Positions 20,178 to 29,830 of a stretch of DNA of 64,000 bases are shown here, in pieces. The notes under the pieces are model-generated. The model had not been told where the DNA came from and did no database searches. It saw only the letters and a list, made by a program, of their open reading frames with translations. The DNA is from Winogradskyella undariae. Lineage in GTDB: Bacteria > Bacteroidota > Bacteroidia > Flavobacteriales > Flavobacteriaceae. Every line of letters begins with the position of its first letter. Within the stretch, counting starts at the first letter, position 1. Location: assembly GCF_013285155.1 (NCBI RefSeq), contig NZ_JABTEL010000005.1, forward strand, positions 62,001 through 126,000, in the 5' to 3' direction. The position numbers were made by a program, and so were the translations under genes.

Positions 20178-20585
20178 ATGGGAAGTCGTAAAAAACAAAT
20201 GGCGGATGCTATTAAAGCTGAGAAGAAGCAGGTTGCTTTTGCTAAGCTAAATAACTGTCCTACATCTCCAAGAAAAATGCGTTTAGTTGCGGATTTAGTA
20301 AGAGGAGAGAAGGCAGAGAAAGCTCTTCAGATTCTTAGATTTAGTCAAAAAGAAGCTTCACGTCGTTTAGAAAAACTTGTAATGTCTGCAATCGCAAACT
20401 GGCAAGCTAAAAACGAAGATGCTGATGTTGAAGAAGCTAAATTGTTTATCAAAGAAATTAGAGTAGATGGTGGTTCTATGTTAAAGAGATTGCGTCCAGC
20501 ACCTCAAGGTAGAGCACATAGAATTAGAAAGAGATCTAATCACGTAACTGTGGTAGTAGATTCAATAAATAAAACACAAAGCTAA
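20178..20585 (+). CDS. rplV: 50S ribosomal protein L22
   Basis: uL22, 135 residues. The [14 protein letters not shown] start of the globular part and the tunnel hairpin ending in [16 protein letters not shown] are conserved. An N-terminal extension of about 20 Lys-rich residues is common in this phylum. 5 bases after rpsS. Confidence 0.97.
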   Translation: MGSRKKQMADAIKAEKKQVAFAKLNNCPTSPRKMRLVADLVRGEKAEKALQILRFSQKEASRRLEKLVMSAIANWQAKNEDADVEEAKLFIKEIRVDGGSMLKRLRPAPQGRAHRIRKRSNHVTVVVDSINKTQS

Positions 20586-20594
20586 GATAGAGAT

Positions 20595-21311
20595 ATGGGA
20601 CAAAAGACAAATCCAATCGGAAATCGCTTAGGAATTATCAGAGGATGGGAATCTAACTGGTACGGAGGAAACGATTATGGTGATAAACTTGCCGAAGACG
20701 ATAAGATTAGAAAATACGTTCACGCGCGTTTATCTAAAGCTAGTGTAAGTAGAGTAATTATTGAGCGTACGCTTAAACTTGTAACCGTTACTATCACTAC
20801 TGCTAGACCTGGTATTATTATCGGAAAAGGTGGACAAGAGGTAGATAAGTTAAAAGAAGAGCTTAAGAAAATTACTGGCAAAGAAGTTCAATTGAACATC
20901 TTTGAAATTAAAAGACCTGAGTTAGATGCTTATTTAGTAGCTGCTAGTGTTGCTCGTCAAATTGAAAGTAGAATTTCATACAGACGTGCAATAAAAATGG
21001 CTATTGCTGCCGCAATACGTATGAATGCTGAGGGAATTAAAATTCAGATTAGTGGTCGTTTGAATGGTGCTGAAATGGCACGTTCTGAACACTATAAAGA
21101 AGGACGTATTCCTTTATCTACTTTTAGAGCTGACATTGATTATGCTCTTGTAGAAGCACATACTACATACGGTAGACTTGGTATCAAAGTTTGGATAATG
21201 AAAGGTGAAGTATATGGAAAAAGAGAACTTTCTCCATTAGTAGGCTTATCTAAACAAAAGAGCAAAGGTGGACGTGGTGGAAATAAGAACCAATCTCGTC
21301 GTAGAAAGTAA
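20595..21311 (+). CDS. rpsC: 30S ribosomal protein S3
   Basis: uS3, 238 residues, part of the mRNA entry channel. Contains the KH-domain [16 protein letters not shown] segment and a basic C-terminal tail ([14 protein letters not shown]). Begins with [13 protein letters not shown], the family signature. Confidence 0.98.
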   Translation: MGQKTNPIGNRLGIIRGWESNWYGGNDYGDKLAEDDKIRKYVHARLSKASVSRVIIERTLKLVTVTITTARPGIIIGKGGQEVDKLKEELKKITGKEVQLNIFEIKRPELDAYLVAASVARQIESRISYRRAIKMAIAAAIRMNAEGIKIQISGRLNGAEMARSEHYKEGRIPLSTFRADIDYALVEAHTTYGRLGIKVWIMKGEVYGKRELSPLVGLSKQKSKGGRGGNKNQSRRRK

Positions 21312-21331
21312 TTTTTTAAAGAAAAGACAAA

Positions 21332-21751
21332 ATGTTACAGCCTAAAAGAACAAAATTTCGTAAGCAGCAAAAAGGACGTATGAAAGGAAATGCGGGAAGA
21401 GGTCATTTGTTATCAAATGGTACTTTCGGTATTAAATCATTAGAATCGACTTTTATAACTGCACGTCAAATAGAAGCAGCACGTATAGCCGCTACACGTT
21501 TCATGAAAAGAGAAGGATCGTTATGGATTAAAATTTTTCCAGACAAGCCTATTACAAAAAAGCCTCTTGAAGTACGTATGGGTAAAGGTAAAGGTGCCGT
21601 TGAATATTGGGCAGCAGTAGTAAAACCAGGACGTATGTTATTTGAAATAAGTGGTGTGCCATTAGAAACTGCTCAAGAAGCACTTCGATTAGCAGCACAG
21701 AAACTTCCTGTAAAAACTAAGTTTATCATAGCTAGAGATTACGAAGCTTAA
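21332..21751 (+). CDS. rplP: 50S ribosomal protein L16
   Basis: uL16, 139 residues, near the A site of the 50S. Starts [16 protein letters not shown] and contains [18 protein letters not shown], both diagnostic. 20 bases after rpsC. Confidence 0.97.
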   Translation: MLQPKRTKFRKQQKGRMKGNAGRGHLLSNGTFGIKSLESTFITARQIEAARIAATRFMKREGSLWIKIFPDKPITKKPLEVRMGKGKGAVEYWAAVVKPGRMLFEISGVPLETAQEALRLAAQKLPVKTKFIIARDYEA

Positions 21752-21763
21752 TAGAAAGATATT

Positions 21764-21955
21764 ATGAAGCAATCAGAGATTAAAGAGCTTTCAATAGCTG
21801 AGTTACAAGAGAAACTTAGTGAATCTAAAAAGAATTATACAGACCTGAAAATGGCACATGTTATATCACCTTTAGATAATCCAATTCAGTTACGAGTTGC
21901 GCGTCGCACAGTAGCTAGAGTGGCAACAGAACTAACTAAAAGAGACGTACAATAA
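21764..21955 (+). CDS. rpmC: 50S ribosomal protein L29
   Basis: uL29, 63 residues, two-helix protein at the tunnel exit. Typical KQSEIKELSIAELQEKL start and ARRTVARVATEL end. Follows rplP by 12 bases and precedes rpsQ. Confidence 0.95.
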   Translation: MKQSEIKELSIAELQEKLSESKKNYTDLKMAHVISPLDNPIQLRVARRTVARVATELTKRDVQ

Positions 21956-21972
21956 TTGTATTCTGCTGAAAG

Positions 21973-22233
21973 ATGGAAGAAAAAAGAAATTTAAGAAAAG
22001 AACGTATAGGGATCGTAACTAGTAACAAAATGGAGAAATCTATTGTTGTAGCTGAAGTTAAGAAAGTAAAACACCCTATGTATGGAAAATTCGTGTTAAA
22101 GACTAAGAAATATGTCGCGCACGATGAGACAAATGACTGCAACGAAGGAGATACAGTAAAGATCATGGAAACAAGACCTTTAAGTAAATCTAAATGTTGG
22201 AGATTAGTAGAAATAATTGAAAGAGCGAAGTAA
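21973..22233 (+). CDS. rpsQ: 30S ribosomal protein S17
   Basis: uS17, 86 residues, OB-fold protein. The [19 protein letters not shown] and [14 protein letters not shown] segments are diagnostic. 17 bases after rpmC, 2 bases before rplN. Confidence 0.97.
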   Translation: MEEKRNLRKERIGIVTSNKMEKSIVVAEVKKVKHPMYGKFVLKTKKYVAHDETNDCNEGDTVKIMETRPLSKSKCWRLVEIIERAK

Positions 22234-22235
22234 TT

Positions 22236-22604
22236 ATGTTACAACAAGAATCAAGATTAAAAGTAGCTGATAACACTGGTGCAAAGGAAGTTTTAACTAT
22301 CCGTGTATTAGGTGGAACTAAAAGAAGATATGCTTCTGTAGGTGATAAGATTGTAGTAGCTGTTAAAGATGCTACTCCTAATGGTGCCATTAAGAAAGGT
22401 GCTGTTTCTACTGCAGTAGTTGTACGTACAGCTAAAGAAGTAAGACGTCCTGATGGATCTTACATTAGATTTGACGATAACGCTTGTGTACTTTTAAATC
22501 CTCAAGGGGAAATGAGAGGAACTCGTGTTTTTGGTCCTGTAGCTAGAGAACTTCGTGATAAACAATTCATGAAAATTGTATCATTGGCACCAGAGGTGCT
22601 TTAA
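22236..22604 (+). CDS. rplN: 50S ribosomal protein L14
   Basis: uL14, 122 residues. Starts [18 protein letters not shown] and contains [23 protein letters not shown] (quoted in part: [16 protein letters not shown]). Forms bridge B5 and the RsfS binding site; an rsfS gene also occurs in this window. Confidence 0.97.
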   Translation: MLQQESRLKVADNTGAKEVLTIRVLGGTKRRYASVGDKIVVAVKDATPNGAIKKGAVSTAVVVRTAKEVRRPDGSYIRFDDNACVLLNPQGEMRGTRVFGPVARELRDKQFMKIVSLAPEVL

Positions 22605-22616
22605 TTGATAAATAAA

Positions 22617-22928
22617 ATGACAAAGCTTAAAATAAAATCAGGAGATACAGTAAAAGTAATAGCTGGTGATCATAAAGGATCAGAAGGTAAAGTACTTAAA
22701 GTATTAATAGATAAGAACAAAGCCATCGTAGAAGGTGTGAACATGGTTAAGAAACATACTAAACCAAGCGCACAAAACCCTCAAGGTGGTATTGTAGAGA
22801 AAGAAGCATCTTTACATATTTCTAACTTATCGTTGTTAACTTCTAAAGGAGAAACAACTAGAGTTGGTTATAAGATGGATGGTGATAATAAAGTAAGATT
22901 TTCTAAAAAATCTAATGAAGTAATTTAA
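22617..22928 (+). CDS. rplX: 50S ribosomal protein L24
   Basis: uL24, about 103 residues, KOW-domain assembly initiator. The [20 protein letters not shown] start and the [10 protein letters not shown] segment are typical. I start it at the ATG at 22617; an in-frame TTG at 22605, directly after the rplN stop, would add 4 residues but is unlikely. Confidence 0.95.
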   Translation: MTKLKIKSGDTVKVIAGDHKGSEGKVLKVLIDKNKAIVEGVNMVKKHTKPSAQNPQGGIVEKEASLHISNLSLLTSKGETTRVGYKMDGDNKVRFSKKSNEVI

Positions 22929-22930
22929 TT

Positions 22931-23482
22931 ATGGCTTACGTTGCAAGATTAAAACAAGAGTATAAGGACAAAGTTGTTCCTGCTCTTACGGAAGAATTTG
23001 GATATAAAAATGTAATGCAAGTACCTAAGCTTACTAAGATAGTGATATCTAAAGGTGTTGGTGCTGCTGTTGCGGATAAGAAATTAATCGATCACGCAGT
23101 AGAAGAACTTACAAAAATATCAGGACAGAAAGCTATACATACAATGTCTAAGAAGGATGTTGCTTCTTTTAAATTACGTAAAGGGATGCCAATTGGTGCA
23201 AAAGTTACGTTAAGAGGTGAGCAAATGTATGAATTCTTAGATCGTTTGGTGACTTCAGCTTTACCACGTGTTAGAGATTTTAACGGAATTAAAGCTACAG
23301 GTTTTGATGGTCGTGGAAACTATAACTTAGGTGTAGTAGAACAAATCATATTTCCAGAAATTGATATTGACAAAGTTAATAAGATTTCAGGAATGGATAT
23401 TACATTTGTGACTTCAGCTGAAACCGATAAGGAAGCTAAGTCATTATTAACAGAATTAGGATTACCTTTTAAAAAGAATTAA
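22931..23482 (+). CDS. rplE: 50S ribosomal protein L5
   Basis: uL5, 183 residues, binds 5S rRNA. Contains [12 protein letters not shown] and the [17 protein letters not shown] loop that contacts P-site tRNA. In E. coli this spc-operon gene holds the S8 repressor site; I see no obvious equivalent here. 2 bases after rplX. Confidence 0.97.
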   Translation: MAYVARLKQEYKDKVVPALTEEFGYKNVMQVPKLTKIVISKGVGAAVADKKLIDHAVEELTKISGQKAIHTMSKKDVASFKLRKGMPIGAKVTLRGEQMYEFLDRLVTSALPRVRDFNGIKATGFDGRGNYNLGVVEQIIFPEIDIDKVNKISGMDITFVTSAETDKEAKSLLTELGLPFKKN

Positions 23483-23485
23483 ATT

Positions 23486-23755
23486 ATGGCTAAAGAATCA
23501 ATGAAAGCCCGTGAGGTGAAGCGTTCTAAAACGGTAGCTAAATATGCAGAGAAAAGGAAAGCTTTGAAAGAAGCTGGAGATTACGAAGCATTACAAAAGT
23601 TACCAAAAAATGCATCACCAGTACGTCAGCACAACCGTTGTAAACTTACAGGTAGACCAAAAGGTTATATGAGACAATTTGGTGTTTCTCGTGTAATGTT
23701 TAGAGAAATGGCTAACCAAGGTTTAATTCCAGGTGTAAGAAAGGCAAGTTGGTAA
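23486..23755 (+). CDS. rpsN: 30S ribosomal protein S14
   Basis: uS14 of the long, zinc-free type, 89 residues. [20 protein letters not shown] and [22 protein letters not shown] (quoted to [15 protein letters not shown]) are diagnostic; the CxxC zinc motifs of the short form are absent. Followed by a 62-base gap before rpsH. Confidence 0.97.
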   Translation: MAKESMKAREVKRSKTVAKYAEKRKALKEAGDYEALQKLPKNASPVRQHNRCKLTGRPKGYMRQFGVSRVMFREMANQGLIPGVRKASW

Positions 23756-23766
23756 AATTATAAATT

Positions 23767-23797
23767 GGTTTTAGGTTTGGCAATAGTGTCGAAAACC
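23767..23797 (+). promoter_or_regulatory. Possible leader hairpin in the rpsN-rpsH gap
   Basis: GGTTTT at 23767-23772 pairs with AAAACC at 23792-23797 around a 19-base loop that itself contains a possible inner pairing. It is the only gap over 50 bases between rplC and rpmJ, so it may be a binding site for a ribosomal protein. Weak evidence. Confidence 0.3.
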
Positions 23798-23817
23798 GCT
23801 ACCGCAAATTAATACAT

Positions 23818-24216
23818 ATGAATACAGATCCAATAGCGGATTATTTAACGCGAGTTAGAAACGCAGTTAAGGCAAATCACAGAGTGGTTGAGATTCCTGC
23901 ATCTAACTTAAAAAAAGAAATAACTAAGATATTATTCGATCAAGGATTTATCTTAAGTTATAAATTTGATGACTCTTCAGTACAAGGTACTATCAAAATT
24001 GCTTTGAAGTACAGTAAAGAGACTAAAGAATCAGTTATCAAAAAAATTCAAAGAATCAGTAAACCAGGTTTACGTAAGTATGCTTCATCTAACGAAATGC
24101 CAAGAATCCTTAACGGATTAGGTATTGCTATTGTTTCTACGTCTCACGGAGTGATGACAGGAAAACAAGCGCAGAGAGAAAATGTAGGTGGTGAAGTATT
24201 ATGTTACGTATACTAA
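23818..24216 (+). CDS. rpsH: 30S ribosomal protein S8
   Basis: uS8, 132 residues, central-domain assembly protein. The DPIADYLTRVRNA start and STSHGVMTGKQAQRENVGGE (quoted to TSHGVMTGKQAQRENVGG) end are diagnostic. Confidence 0.97.
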   Translation: MNTDPIADYLTRVRNAVKANHRVVEIPASNLKKEITKILFDQGFILSYKFDDSSVQGTIKIALKYSKETKESVIKKIQRISKPGLRKYASSNEMPRILNGLGIAIVSTSHGVMTGKQAQRENVGGEVLCYVY

Positions 24217-24228
24217 AAACAGGAAATT

Positions 24229-24771
24229 ATGTCAAGAATAGGTAAAAACCCAATAACAGTTCCTGAAGGTGTTACAGTTGAGATTAAAGATAACACTATT
24301 ACCGCTAAAGGTAAATTAGGTGAATTAACTCAAGAGTATTCGGAAATTGAAATTACATTAGAAGATGGTACTATTACATTAGAACGTACTTCTGACAAGA
24401 AAGATTTAAGAGCAAAACATGGTCTTTATAGAGCATTAATTGCTAACATGATAGAAGGTGTTTCTAAAGGCTGGACCAAAGAACTAGAATTAGTTGGTGT
24501 AGGTTATAGAGCGTCTAATCAAGGACAAAAATTAGATTTAGCCGTAGGATTTTCTCACAATATTGTTTTGGACATCGCTCCAGAAGTAACAATTGAGACT
24601 ATTTCAGAAAAAGGTAAAAATCCAAGAGTTAAATTAACGTCTTTTGACAAACAATTGGTAGGTCAAGTTGCAGCTAAGATTCGCGGCTTCAGAAGACCTG
24701 AACCTTACAAAGGAAAAGGTATCAAGTTTGTTGGTGAAGAAATTAGAAGAAAAGCAGGTAAATCAGCTTAA
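24229..24771 (+). CDS. rplF: 50S ribosomal protein L6
   Basis: uL6, 180 residues, near the sarcin-ricin loop. SRIGKNPITVPEGV start and PEPYKGKGIKFVGEEIRRKAG (quoted to PEPYKGKGIKFVGEEIRR) end are typical of the duplicated uL6 fold. Confidence 0.97.
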   Translation: MSRIGKNPITVPEGVTVEIKDNTITAKGKLGELTQEYSEIEITLEDGTITLERTSDKKDLRAKHGLYRALIANMIEGVSKGWTKELELVGVGYRASNQGQKLDLAVGFSHNIVLDIAPEVTIETISEKGKNPRVKLTSFDKQLVGQVAAKIRGFRRPEPYKGKGIKFVGEEIRRKAGKSA

Positions 24772-24781
24772 TAATTAAGTT

Positions 24782-25138
24782 ATGGCATTGACAAAGAACG
24801 AAAGAAGATTAAGAATTAAGAGCAGAATCCGTAAGGTAGTATCTGGTACTCAAACAAGACCAAGATTAGCTGTTTTTAGAAGTAATAAAGAAATTTATGC
24901 TCAAGTCGTAGATGATGTAACTGGTAACACTTTAGCTGCTGCATCTTCAAGAGACAAAGACATTGTAAAGTCTGAAGGAAACAAATCTGAAATAGCTACT
25001 TTAGTAGGTAAATCTGTTGCAGAAAAAGCTATCAAAGCTGGTGTAGAAACAATCTCTTTTGATAGAGGTGGTTACTTATATCACGGTAGAGTGAAATCAT
25101 TAGCAGAAGGTGCTAGAGAAGCAGGACTTAAATTTTAA
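24782..25138 (+). CDS. rplR: 50S ribosomal protein L18
   Basis: uL18, 118 residues, 5S rRNA binder. Contains [18 protein letters not shown] and [20 protein letters not shown]. Normal spc-operon position, 10 bases after rplF. Confidence 0.97.
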   Translation: MALTKNERRLRIKSRIRKVVSGTQTRPRLAVFRSNKEIYAQVVDDVTGNTLAAASSRDKDIVKSEGNKSEIATLVGKSVAEKAIKAGVETISFDRGGYLYHGRVKSLAEGAREAGLKF

Positions 25139-25144
25139 GACATT

Positions 25145-25669
25145 ATGTATCAAAAATATAAAAACGCAGAGCTTGTTAAACCAAGCGGATTAGAATTAAA
25201 AGATCGCTTAGTTGGCGTGCAGCGTGTAACTAAAGTAACAAAAGGTGGTAGAGCATTTGGTTTTTCTGCTATTGTTGTTGTAGGTGACGAAACAAATGTT
25301 GTAGGTCAAGGTTTAGGTAAGTCTAAAGATGTAGCTACTGCAATTGCAAAAGCTATTGAAGATGCTAAGAAAAACTTGGTGAGAATTCCAATTATAAATA
25401 GATCTATACCACACGAACAAAAAGGTAAGTATGGTGGAGCTAGAGTTAACATTATCCCAGCTGCACCTGGTACAGGTGTAATTGCAGGTGGTGCGGTAAG
25501 AATTGTTCTTGAAGCAGTAGGTGTACATGATGTATTATCTAAGTCTCAAGGATCTTCAAACCCTCATAATGTTGTAAAAGCAACTTTTGATGCTTTATTA
25601 CAATTAAGAGATGCTAAGTCTGTTGCTAAAGAGCGTGGAATTTCACTTGAAAAAGTATTTAACGGATAA
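25145..25669 (+). CDS. rpsE: 30S ribosomal protein S5
   Basis: uS5, 174 residues, with the double-stranded RNA-binding-like N-domain ([21 protein letters not shown]) quoted in part as [15 protein letters not shown], and the [18 protein letters not shown] segment. Affects decoding fidelity. Confidence 0.97.
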   Translation: MYQKYKNAELVKPSGLELKDRLVGVQRVTKVTKGGRAFGFSAIVVVGDETNVVGQGLGKSKDVATAIAKAIEDAKKNLVRIPIINRSIPHEQKGKYGGARVNIIPAAPGTGVIAGGAVRIVLEAVGVHDVLSKSQGSSNPHNVVKATFDALLQLRDAKSVAKERGISLEKVFNG

Positions 25670-25682
25670 TCGATAGGATAAG

Positions 25683-25862
25683 ATGGCAAAGATTAAAGTA
25701 AAAAAAGTAAAAAGTGCAATCAATCGTACTAAAAGACAAAAGCTTACATTAGCAGCTTTAGGTTTAAAAAAGATTGGACAAGTTGTAGAGCACGACGCCA
25801 CACCAAACATCCTTGGTATGGTTAAGAAAGTTGAACATTTAGTTTCTGTAGAAGAAGCTTAA
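25683..25862 (+). CDS. rpmD: 50S ribosomal protein L30
   Basis: uL30, 59 residues, ATG at 25683 and TAA ending at 25862, 13 bases after rpsE and 15 before rplO. Translation shows INRTKRQKLTLAALGLKKIG and the NILGMVKKVEHLV end, both diagnostic. Short but intact and in the expected operon position. Confidence 0.96.
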   Translation: MAKIKVKKVKSAINRTKRQKLTLAALGLKKIGQVVEHDATPNILGMVKKVEHLVSVEEA

Positions 25863-25877
25863 AAATATAACTTAAGA

Positions 25878-26330
25878 ATGGATTTAAGTAATTTAAAACC
25901 TGCAGAAGGTTCAGTAAAAAATCAAGGAAAGCGTATTGGACGTGGACAAGGTTCTGGTAAAGGTGGTACCGCTACACGTGGTCACAAAGGAGCAAAGTCT
26001 CGTTCAGGTTATTCTAAGAAAGTAGGATTTGAAGGTGGTCAAATGCCAATTCAAAGACGTGTACCTAAGTTTGGTTTCACTAATATTAACCGTATAGAGC
26101 ATCAAGGTGTAAACTTAGATACTTTACAAAAGTTAGTTGATGAGAAGAAAATCGAAGATAGTATTGATTTTGATACATTAATATCTTTAGGTTTAGCTGG
26201 CAAAAATGAGCTAGTTAAAATTTTAGGTAGAGGTGAGTTAAAAGCAAAATTAACAGTAACTGCTCATAAATTTACTGCTACGGCAAAGGCTGCTATTGAA
26301 GCTGCTGGTGGTGAAGCTGTAACTTTATAA
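25878..26330 (+). CDS. rplO: 50S ribosomal protein L15
   Basis: uL15, 150 residues. The Gly/Lys-rich [20 protein letters not shown] tail that runs into the 50S core is intact. 10 bases before secY. Confidence 0.97.
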   Translation: MDLSNLKPAEGSVKNQGKRIGRGQGSGKGGTATRGHKGAKSRSGYSKKVGFEGGQMPIQRRVPKFGFTNINRIEHQGVNLDTLQKLVDEKKIEDSIDFDTLISLGLAGKNELVKILGRGELKAKLTVTAHKFTATAKAAIEAAGGEAVTL

Positions 26331-26340
26331 GATTTTTAGG

Positions 26341-27705
26341 ATGAAAATAATAGAAACATTAAAAAACGTTTGGAAAATCACAGAACTTAAGGATAGAATT
26401 ATTCTAACCTTAGGTTTGTTGTTGGTTTATCGTTTTGGTGCTCAGGTTGTATTACCTGGTATCAATATCGATGCATTAGGTGGTTTACAAGATGGAACTT
26501 CTAGTGGTATTTTAGGATTGTTAAACGCATTTACAGGTGGAGCATTTGCTAATGCATCTGTTTTTGCTTTAGGTATTATGCCTTACATTTCTGCTTCCAT
26601 TGTAGTTCAATTAATGGGTATTGCGATTCCTTATTTACAAAAACTTCAGAAAGAAGGAGCGAGTGGTCAAAAGAAGATCACTCAAATAACTCGATGGTTA
26701 ACTATTGGTATTTGTTTAGTACAGGCACCTGCTTACTTAGCTAGTGTTCCTGGATTATCAGGTGCAACTTCGTTAAGTGCTATTTTAGTACCTGGTTTTA
26801 GTGAAAGTATTTTTTACTTTTCTTCAGTAATTGTTTTAGTAACAGGTTGTGTATTTGCAATGTGGTTAGGTGAAAAAATAACTGATAAAGGAATTGGTAA
26901 TGGTATTTCATTATTAATTATGGTTGGTATTATAGCTACTTTACCACAAGCTTTTGTGCAGAATATGTACTCTCGATTAGAAGGTGGAAATGGTGGTTTC
27001 ATGATGATATTAATTGAACTTTTAATTTGGTTCTTAATTATAGTAGGAGCTATATTCTTAGTTATGGCAGTTAGAAAAGTAGCTGTACAATATGCAAGAA
27101 GAACTGCTTCTGGTGGATATGAGAAAAATGTATTTGGTTCACGTCAGTTTTTACCTTTAAAATTGAATGCCTCTGGTGTTATGCCAATTATCTTTGCACA
27201 AGCTATTATGTTTGTACCTGGTTTAATTGGTCAATCAGCATGGTTAAAAGATACAAGTTCTGGAATATGGATGCAATCTAACTTCTCTGATATATTTGGT
27301 TTTTGGTATAATTTAATTTTCGCTTTATTAATTATTGTATTTACATATTTTTATACAGCGATTACAGTTCCAACTAACAAAATGGCTGATGATCTTAAAC
27401 GTAGCGGTGGATTTATTCCAGGTATTCGTCCAGGATCTGAAACATCAGAATATTTAGACAAAATTATGTCTCAGATTACTTTACCAGGATCTATATTCTT
27501 AGCTTTAGTTGCTATTTTTCCAGCATTTATAGTTAAGTTGTTAAGTGTACAACAAGGTTGGGCATTATTCTTCGGAGGTACATCTCTTTTAATTATGGTT
27601 GGTGTAGCTATTGATACAATGCAACAGATTAATTCTTATTTATTAAATAAGCATTATGATGGCTTGATGAAAACAGGTAAAAATAGAAAAGCGGTTGCGC
27701 AATAA
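26341..27705 (+). CDS. secY: Preprotein translocase subunit SecY
   Basis: Channel-forming subunit of the Sec translocase in the inner membrane, 454 residues, with about ten hydrophobic helices and the plug region early in the chain. PYISASIVVQLMGIAIP and RPGSETSEYLDKIMSQITLPG are conserved family segments. Cotranscribed with rplO and infA; adk and map, found here in some other bacteria, are not present. Confidence 0.97.
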   Translation: MKIIETLKNVWKITELKDRIILTLGLLLVYRFGAQVVLPGINIDALGGLQDGTSSGILGLLNAFTGGAFANASVFALGIMPYISASIVVQLMGIAIPYLQKLQKEGASGQKKITQITRWLTIGICLVQAPAYLASVPGLSGATSLSAILVPGFSESIFYFSSVIVLVTGCVFAMWLGEKITDKGIGNGISLLIMVGIIATLPQAFVQNMYSRLEGGNGGFMMILIELLIWFLIIVGAIFLVMAVRKVAVQYARRTASGGYEKNVFGSRQFLPLKLNASGVMPIIFAQAIMFVPGLIGQSAWLKDTSSGIWMQSNFSDIFGFWYNLIFALLIIVFTYFYTAITVPTNKMADDLKRSGGFIPGIRPGSETSEYLDKIMSQITLPGSIFLALVAIFPAFIVKLLSVQQGWALFFGGTSLLIMVGVAIDTMQQINSYLLNKHYDGLMKTGKNRKAVAQ

Positions 27706-27717
27706 TAAGATATAATT

Positions 27718-27933
27718 ATGGCAAAACAAGCAGCAATAGAACAAGACGGAACAATTATTGAAGCATTATCTAATGCAATGTTTCGTGTTGAATTAGAAAA
27801 TGGTCATATAGTGACTGCACATATCTCAGGTAAGATGCGTATGCATTACATTAAGTTGTTACCAGGAGATAAGGTGAAATTAGAAATGAGTCCTTACGAT
27901 TTAACTAAGGCTCGTATAACTTATAGATACTAA
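27718..27933 (+). CDS. infA: Translation initiation factor IF-1
   Basis: 71-residue OB-fold protein that blocks the A site during initiation. The [20 protein letters not shown] and [20 protein letters not shown] (each a family signature) match closely. 12 bases after secY, 4 before rpmJ. Confidence 0.97.
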   Translation: MAKQAAIEQDGTIIEALSNAMFRVELENGHIVTAHISGKMRMHYIKLLPGDKVKLEMSPYDLTKARITYRY

Positions 27934-27937
27934 TACG

Positions 27938-28054
27938 ATGAAAGTTAGAGCATCAGTAAAGAAAAGAAGCGCGGACTGTAAATTAGTGCGCAGAAAAGGT
28001 AGACTTTACGTCATTAACAAAAAGAATCCTAGATTCAAACAAAGACAAGGGTAA
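27938..28054 (+). CDS. rpmJ: 50S ribosomal protein L36
   Basis: bL36, 38 residues, ATG 27938 to TAA at 28054. Reads [20 protein letters not shown], then [18 protein letters not shown]. Only one Cys (Cys14) remains; the zinc-binding CCxxC/H set is incomplete, so this is the zinc-free form. Lies between infA and rpsM as usual. Confidence 0.95.
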   Translation: MKVRASVKKRSADCKLVRRKGRLYVINKKNPRFKQRQG

Positions 28055-28056
28055 TT

Positions 28057-28431
28057 ATGGCAAGAATTGCAGGTGTAGACATACCAAAACAAAAAAGAGG
28101 TGTTATCTCTCTTACTTATATCTACGGAGTAGGTAGAAGTAGATCAAAAGAAATTTTAGCTGCTGCTAAAGTTGATGAAAACACAAAAGTACAAGATTGG
28201 ACTGACGATGAAATTGGAGCAATCCGTGAATCTGTTGGAACTTTCAAAATCGAAGGTGAATTACGTTCTGAAACTCAAATGAACATTAAGCGATTAATGG
28301 ATATTGGATGTTACAGAGGTATTCGTCATAGAGTTGGTCTTCCATTAAGAGGACAACGTACTAAGAATAACTCACGTACAAGAAAAGGAAGACGTAAAAC
28401 AGTTGCTAACAAAAAGAAAGTAACTAAGTAA
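28057..28431 (+). CDS. rpsM: 30S ribosomal protein S13
   Basis: uS13, 124 residues. [20 protein letters not shown] start (helix-two-turn-helix part) and the [17 protein letters not shown] tail that contacts P-site tRNA. Two bases after rpmJ. A structured 99-base gap to rpsK begins right at its stop codon. Confidence 0.97.
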   Translation: MARIAGVDIPKQKRGVISLTYIYGVGRSRSKEILAAAKVDENTKVQDWTDDEIGAIRESVGTFKIEGELRSETQMNIKRLMDIGCYRGIRHRVGLPLRGQRTKNNSRTRKGRRKTVANKKKVTK

Positions 28432-28505
28432 TAATAGTCTTTAGTCTTTAGACGTTGGAAAGAATCTGTTTGAAATTTAACGGTTTAGGATTCTAGCGAC
28501 TATTA
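28432..28505 (+). promoter_or_regulatory. Structured RNA candidate between rpsM and rpsK
   Basis: An 8-base perfect outer stem (28432-28439 TAATAGTC with 28498-28505 GACTATTA) encloses a small GTCT/AGAC hairpin at 28444-28453 and a 6-base stem AGAATC (28461-28466) with GATTCT (28489-28494). The arrangement is that of a three-way junction and fills the whole gap. It looks like an autoregulatory ribosomal-protein site; this is inference. Confidence 0.55.
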
Positions 28506-28530
28506 ACTAAAACTAAAAGCTAAAAATAAA

Positions 28531-28914
28531 ATGGCAAAGGCAAGTACAAAAAAACGTAAAGTTATAGTAGATGCAATTGGTGAAGCTCACATTACAGCTT
28601 CATTTAATAACATCATTGTTTCTTTAACAAATAAAAAAGGTGACGTTATTTCTTGGTCATCAGCTGGTAAAATGGGTTTTAGAGGTTCTAAAAAGAACAC
28701 ACCATACGCTGCTCAATTAGCTGCAGAAGATGCTGCAGCAGTAGCTAAAGAAGCTGGTTTAAAGAAAGTAAAAGCATACGTTAAAGGACCTGGTAACGGT
28801 AGAGAATCTGCTATCAGATCTATACACAATGCAGGTATTGAAGTTTCAGAAATTATTGATGTAACTCCAATGCCACATAACGGTTGTCGTCCTCCTAAAA
28901 GACGTAGAGTTTAA
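28531..28914 (+). CDS. rpsK: 30S ribosomal protein S11
   Basis: uS11, 127 residues, platform protein at the E site. Contains [20 protein letters not shown] and the basic end [12 protein letters not shown]. Unusually for the alpha operon it is flanked on both sides by structured gaps. Confidence 0.97.
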   Translation: MAKASTKKRKVIVDAIGEAHITASFNNIIVSLTNKKGDVISWSSAGKMGFRGSKKNTPYAAQLAAEDAAAVAKEAGLKKVKAYVKGPGNGRESAIRSIHNAGIEVSEIIDVTPMPHNGCRPPKRRRV

Positions 28915-28958
28915 TCTAAATATCATTTAGATTTCTAACTTACTTTAGTTAGAAGACT
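28913..28958 (+). promoter_or_regulatory. Two hairpins after rpsK
   Basis: AATCTAAAT and ATTTAGATT pair around a 3-base loop right after the rpsK stop, and TCTAACT with AGTTAGA form a second hairpin at 28934-28953. They may shape processing or termination of the rpsK messenger or form the upper part of an rpsD control region. Confidence 0.45.
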
Positions 28959-28972
28959 TACCAAAATTTTCA

Positions 28973-29015
28973 AATAAACTAATATCATCCATTTATGTGT
29001 TGGTATTAGTTTATT
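28973..29015 (+). terminator. Terminator-like inverted repeat upstream of rpsD
   Basis: AATAAACTAATA at 28973-28984 pairs with TATTAGTTTATT at 29004-29015 and runs into TT. It is AT-rich and overlaps the rpsD promoter, so it may end the upstream transcript or belong to a regulatory fold. Confidence 0.5.
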
Positions 29016-29028
29016 TTGTGTAAATTTG
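29000..29028 (+). promoter_or_regulatory. Internal promoter for rpsD-rpoA
   Basis: A -33 TTG (29000-29002) and a -7 TAAATTTG (29021-29028) are 18 bases apart, a good match to the Bacteroidota consensus. Predicted start near 29033 leaves a leader of about 95 bases before rpsD. Confidence 0.65.
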
Positions 29029-29128
29029 CAAACTGAAAAATTATAACAAGTATTAATAAGAGATCAACGATTTTTGAAGGATAAGATTAAGACCTTAATT
29101 CAACTATCACTCTTTAAAACAAATTAAA

Positions 29129-29734
29129 ATGGCAAGATATACTGGTCCTAAAACTAAAATAGCCCGTAAATTCGGACAAGCTATCTTCGGAGACGACAAA
29201 GCCTTCGAAAAAAGAAATTATCCTCCAGGACAACACGGAAACACTCGTCGTCGTGGTAAAAAATCTGAATATTCTGTTCAGTTAATGGAGAAGCAAAAAG
29301 CTAAATATACTTACGGTATTTTAGAAAAGCAATTCAGAAATATGTTCAAAAGAGCAACTTCTGCTAAAGGAATTACAGGTGAAGTTTTACTTCAATTATG
29401 TGAATCTCGTTTAGATAACGTTGTTTACAGAATGGGTATTTCTCCTTCTAGAAGTGGAGCTAGACAATTAGTTTCTCACAGACATATTACAGTTAACGGT
29501 GAAAAAGTAAACATTCCTTCTTACCAATTAAAAGCTGGAGATGTTGTTGCTGTTAGAGAAAAATCTAAATCTTTAGAGGCTATTCAAAGTTCTTTATCTA
29601 ATTCTAGTCAAGTTTTTGAGTGGATTACTTGGAATACTAATACAATGAATGGTACTTATGTTGCTGTTCCTGCAAGAATTCAGATTCCAGAACAAATCAA
29701 CGAGCAGTTAATCGTTGAACTTTACTCTAAATAA
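29129..29734 (+). CDS. rpsD: 30S ribosomal protein S4
   Basis: uS4, 201 residues, 16S assembly initiator, with the S4-type RNA-binding domain ([20 protein letters not shown] region). Zinc-binding Cys near the N-terminus are absent. In several bacteria S4 represses its own operon; the structured sequence upstream fits such control here but this is not shown. Confidence 0.97.
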   Translation: MARYTGPKTKIARKFGQAIFGDDKAFEKRNYPPGQHGNTRRRGKKSEYSVQLMEKQKAKYTYGILEKQFRNMFKRATSAKGITGEVLLQLCESRLDNVVYRMGISPSRSGARQLVSHRHITVNGEKVNIPSYQLKAGDVVAVREKSKSLEAIQSSLSNSSQVFEWITWNTNTMNGTYVAVPARIQIPEQINEQLIVELYSK

Positions 29735-29830
29735 TAAATATTAATCACATTGGTATTTGGCCAAAGGTTTTATAGGAGTTCTTCAAACTTATAAATCGCG
29801 CAACCAAATAACAATTAAAACGAAGAATAT

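Noticed and set aside
28973..29015. The inverted repeat before rpsD as a plain terminator only
   Set aside because: It overlaps a good promoter and has no long T run, so I kept a regulatory reading open and did not score it as a sure terminator.
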